From assembly GCA_029851415.1 (NCBI GenBank), contig CM056743.1, positions 21,242,905-21,306,904 on the forward strand: a DNA stretch of 64,000 nt, written 5' to 3'. Positions 61,052 through 64,000 of this stretch are shown one piece after another. Every line of letters starts with the position of its first letter. Position 1 is the stretch's first letter. Source of the DNA: Eretmocerus hayati. Taxonomy: Eukaryota; Arthropoda; Insecta; Hymenoptera; Aphelinidae. The translations under genes were made by a program, and so were the position numbers. The notes beneath the pieces are model-generated. The model made no database searches, was not told the origin of the DNA, and was given only the letters and a program-made list of their open reading frames with translations.

Positions 61052-61480
61052 GATTAGAAATTAATTCTTTCGATTTCGCAAAATTTGGTGCATAGATGTT
61101 CATTCCCCCTTTCAGCACGGGCCCTAACTTTGGCACATGGGAAGACGAGCGTACAAAAGTAGATATTTGAATAATTCTTGTGGAATTTAGATACCTCAAG
61201 GGCTGCAATAATTTTCTGAATTCTCTCGGATTTTTCTTCCAATGCATATCAAAATTATAAAGTTTTCGCCAGTTTATCCTACCTGTCCATAATTGTGGAC
61301 ATCCGTGCTGGAAGGGTTAAGAAAAATTGTTAAAACCGTTCTTCATGAATGAATAGAAGTTTTTCCACTTCAAATACGAAAAAACTACGAATCTCGCGGG
61401 ATGATAGTTGAGAGAAAAAATTTTCTCGAGAAAGTTCCGAGTTGTCAATTGACTTGAATAGTGAAATAGTCTTATAATAC

Positions 61481-61786
61481 ATATCTAAAATGACTCCCGA
61501 GCTCCTCGGGCTCATTGAGCTTCTGTAAATGGTTGATTTTGCAAAACTACGCGAATTCCACATCTTTTCCTTACCATAATCCATACGTTTTCCACATCGG
61601 CTCCATGAAATATCTCCACCATATCATTTCCACATGAAACATGCATACCACAGCTCGGCCTCACGCAATCCTCATGTTGTCCGCATGTGGATTTGTGTCA
61701 ATAGCCACATGTGGGTGCTAAATGTTCCTCACATGTGGTTCACATGTTTTTAACATGTGGACTCCATGAAATCATTTTTACACGGG
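61481..61786. repeat. Right terminal inverted repeat of 10-kb element
   Basis: 306 bp, reverse complement of 51765-52070 with about 98-99% identity. It ends ...ATCATTTTTACACGGG at 61786. Confidence 0.92.
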
Positions 61787-64000
61787 ATCGCATGAAACTT
61801 CAACTATTTTTCTATCATTTTCATGTATAATCACAGCCACTGCATACAATTTATCCTTTGTAGTCGGTTCTAACGTCATCATAGTTTCCACTGTACAAAT
61901 ATGCCTACCCTCCCGCTCCAAGCAACTCCACCCACAGCCGCAACACCATATGATTCTTGGGATGCCCTAAGCAGGCAGAAATTGATACATTATGTGACAC
62001 TGCGTGAACAGACAGATATCACAAAGAGGAGGGAGTGGTTCTGAGATTGAAGCCTTACTCATTTTGCTCCTCAAACTTACGAAGTATTGAATAGCTCATC
62101 ATTTTTCAAAAAATGTGTAGGACATAGACGCCGTAACTACCGACAAATTATCCGAATCAGGTTTCGGAGAACCTACTTGTATTCTGTCGGCCACAACAAA
62201 GACCTTTTCACTCAAACATCCGGGATTAATCATACAAAATTATGCCATACTGTATGATGACTAGTGGGATATATCCCTGTGATGTCATCCGGCGCTCGGC
62301 CACTCAAAGTCACTTTTAATTCATCAAACTTGAAAGAATTCTCAAGAGATGGAGGAAATATTTTAGATTTTCATCCTCAATTGCACCTTCATCTGTTGAA
62401 TTTGGTCTATTCAGCCCAATCTTTTGTCTAGCCGAAAAAATGCAGGGTGCTACGTTGAACTTTCATTGCGAAATTTTCGTGACTTTTTTCCACTACAATC
62501 TCCATCATTCAAAAACAACGTTCCGTAGTGAGATGCAGTTGAGCCCAATTAAAAAAAAATGAGTAAGAGACCGATTGGCACTCTCCCGATACCATTTCAT
62601 CAAGCTTGTATATGCGTGATTCCGTGAAAACTGCTTTTTGACTTCTCTCTCAACGAACTACTTTTTAAAACATTTCTGTAAAACATATTTCCATATAAAA
62701 AATATTGTTCATCGTGAAAATGATGCTCCCTGAATGCTTCTTTGAGTTTTAAGCTGATTTCTTACATTTTTTAAGCTCTTTCGTCAAAAAAGCCTATTTA
62801 TTTTTGCAATTTTCTCATGTTTAGATGCTTACAAAATTGCATAAGATAGTATTCGCGCCTCGTTTATGAGGTTCCTTGCTTTCAAGCGATTATTTTGTCC
62901 TCTTACCTGCGGTTTAGTTCGACGACCAATCGCTCAGAGGCGAGCTGATAAAACCCCATAAACACGGGGCGTAATGTACTATTTGAGCACATGTCTAGAA
63001 ATGTGGGCTTCTGAAATCAAATATTCTTTGGAAAGCTGAGGAAATGTCCTTGAACACGATCACTGGCTGAATACAGTATTATCAAGGTGAACCGAAGTCA
63101 CAGTGTTCAAGAGGTCAGGAGTGGATTAGGAGCAAACATTGAAGGATCCATCCCAATCTGGTAGTGCTAAAAGACCCGCGGCAACCTACTTTGAGTACTC
63201 GATATCAAAACTCACCATACGAACAGTTCTAGATAACGTAATCGGACTCGGCCAGTGGCCATTCAAAGATCATCTGAAAGATTTAGAACAAATTTCGCAT
63301 TTCTGCGCATGTTGTGCAGGAAGTAGAGGTTTTTGGCACAAACAGTCAAAAAAAGCCAAAAACTGCCTTCTAACTCTGCATGAAAAGCATTCTGAGAAAA
63401 TTATTCCCTAGAAGAACACAACTTTTTACATGGAAATATGTGTTTTAGAGAATAATCTAACAACTGCTCAGTGGGGAAGAAATAAAAAGCAATTTCCACA
63501 GAGTTGCCCTCGTATGTACAAGCTTGGCGAGATGGTAAGCGACGAGAGAAGAGGCGGGGGTTGGACGTGTGTTTCCGATAGGTTTTGCTCACCTTCCAAT
63601 TGCGTTGACCCACGTCTGTCTCCCTAACGTTGTTTTTAGGGAATAACAATTATAGTGGAACACATCACGAAAATTTTTCAGAAAACAGTTGAAAGCACGA
63701 TTCTCATCAGGGCACCGGAGTCCAAAAGATTCTCTCTAATCTACTAGTCAAGCGTTGATGTTGATGTTGATGTTGATATTTTGAGCAATGGGATTGAAAA
63801 ACATAACTCCAAACGAAATCTGAGACCGACCTATCTCTGATACATCGTTTTCTCATGGAAATACTCCGGTACCATTTTTTTTTTTTTTTTCTTAAGGCCG
63901 TGTCGGAGTCTCGCGAAAAACGGGGTTACACTTTTCGCAATGGTTTCCTCATCAACTGAGATTGGGTTGGTTGCAAATGACTTGGAATTGCTCCAGAAAT
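61787..64000. other. No gene seen
   Basis: Flanking DNA after the right end of the 10-kb element. Contains a short GATGTT repeat near 63757-63776 and a T14 run near 63877-63890. The 90-residue plus-strand frame at 63139 has no recognised domain. Confidence 0.45.

Larger units (their letters stand above)
51765..61786. mobile_element. Intact 10-kb CMC-type DNA transposon carrying a TNP2-like transposase and a BEN-domain gene
   Basis: A 10,022-bp unit bounded by 306-bp terminal inverted repeats beginning CCCGTGTAAAAATGATTTCA and flanked by AT on both sides (51763-51764, 61787-61788). Because AT is palindromic it could be a 2-bp duplication or part of the repeat. The two repeats differ at roughly four positions, so insertion was recent. 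Inside are two divergent genes: a transposase of the TNP2/Transposase_21 kind on the minus strand and an 11-exon BEN-domain gene on the plus strand. The transposase places it in the CACTA-Mirage-Chapaev (CMC) group. Repeated CACATG motifs cluster in the ends, as subterminal repeats do in plant CACTA elements. Both genes are open, so the copy may be autonomous. Confidence 0.88.

Noticed and set aside
63139..63411. 90-residue plus-strand frame
   Set aside because: No recognised domain, no supporting splice or regulatory context.

Overview
This is eukaryotic nuclear DNA, most likely from an insect. It is AT-rich and intron-rich with GT-AG splice junctions, has a eukaryotic 5S rRNA gene, and carries many DNA transposons (Transib, hAT, Tc1/mariner-like, CACTA-group). 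A hymenopteran is possible, but nothing here proves the order. Only one host protein gene and one host RNA gene can be supported.

Positions 1-15,200 hold no host gene. They contain a foldback element built on TTTGATCAAA palindromes, a diverged long direct repeat (about 2300-2950 and 4495-6045) with a 20-bp-period E-box array inside it, and a nested transposon stack at 9795-12016. The stack has an unnamed family on the outside, with a Transib element, a Harbinger-like MITE and a perfect 62-bp-arm hairpin inserted in it. Positions 15,374-43,885 hold one host gene, a secreted FAM151/menorin-family protein of about 314 residues in five coding exons. Its signal-peptide exon is separated from the rest by an intron of about 24 kb containing MITEs and microsatellites. 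Positions 44,000-51,500 hold a hAT element with a broken transposase tail, one 5S rRNA gene, a 145-bp tandem duplication, minisatellites, and a second copy of the unnamed family.

The main item is 51,765-61,786, an apparently intact 10,022-bp DNA transposon. Its 306-bp terminal inverted repeats are about 98-99% identical and a 2-bp AT duplication flanks it. It has two head-to-head genes separated by a 202-bp divergent promoter. The left gene encodes a TNP2/Transposase_21-like (CACTA-Mirage-Chapaev group) transposase. The right gene is an 11-exon BEN-domain protein of about 820 residues with an acidic middle and an arginine-serine-rich tail. The two genes, with repeated CACATG motifs in the terminal repeats, suggest a two-protein system like plant En/Spm (catalytic TNPD plus TNPA that binds the ends), with a BEN protein in the TNPA role. 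That role is inference. A 976-bp element at 37603-38578, and possibly the one at 736-1536, have similar CCCG-type ends and may be relatives.

Downstream of 61,787 no feature is supported.
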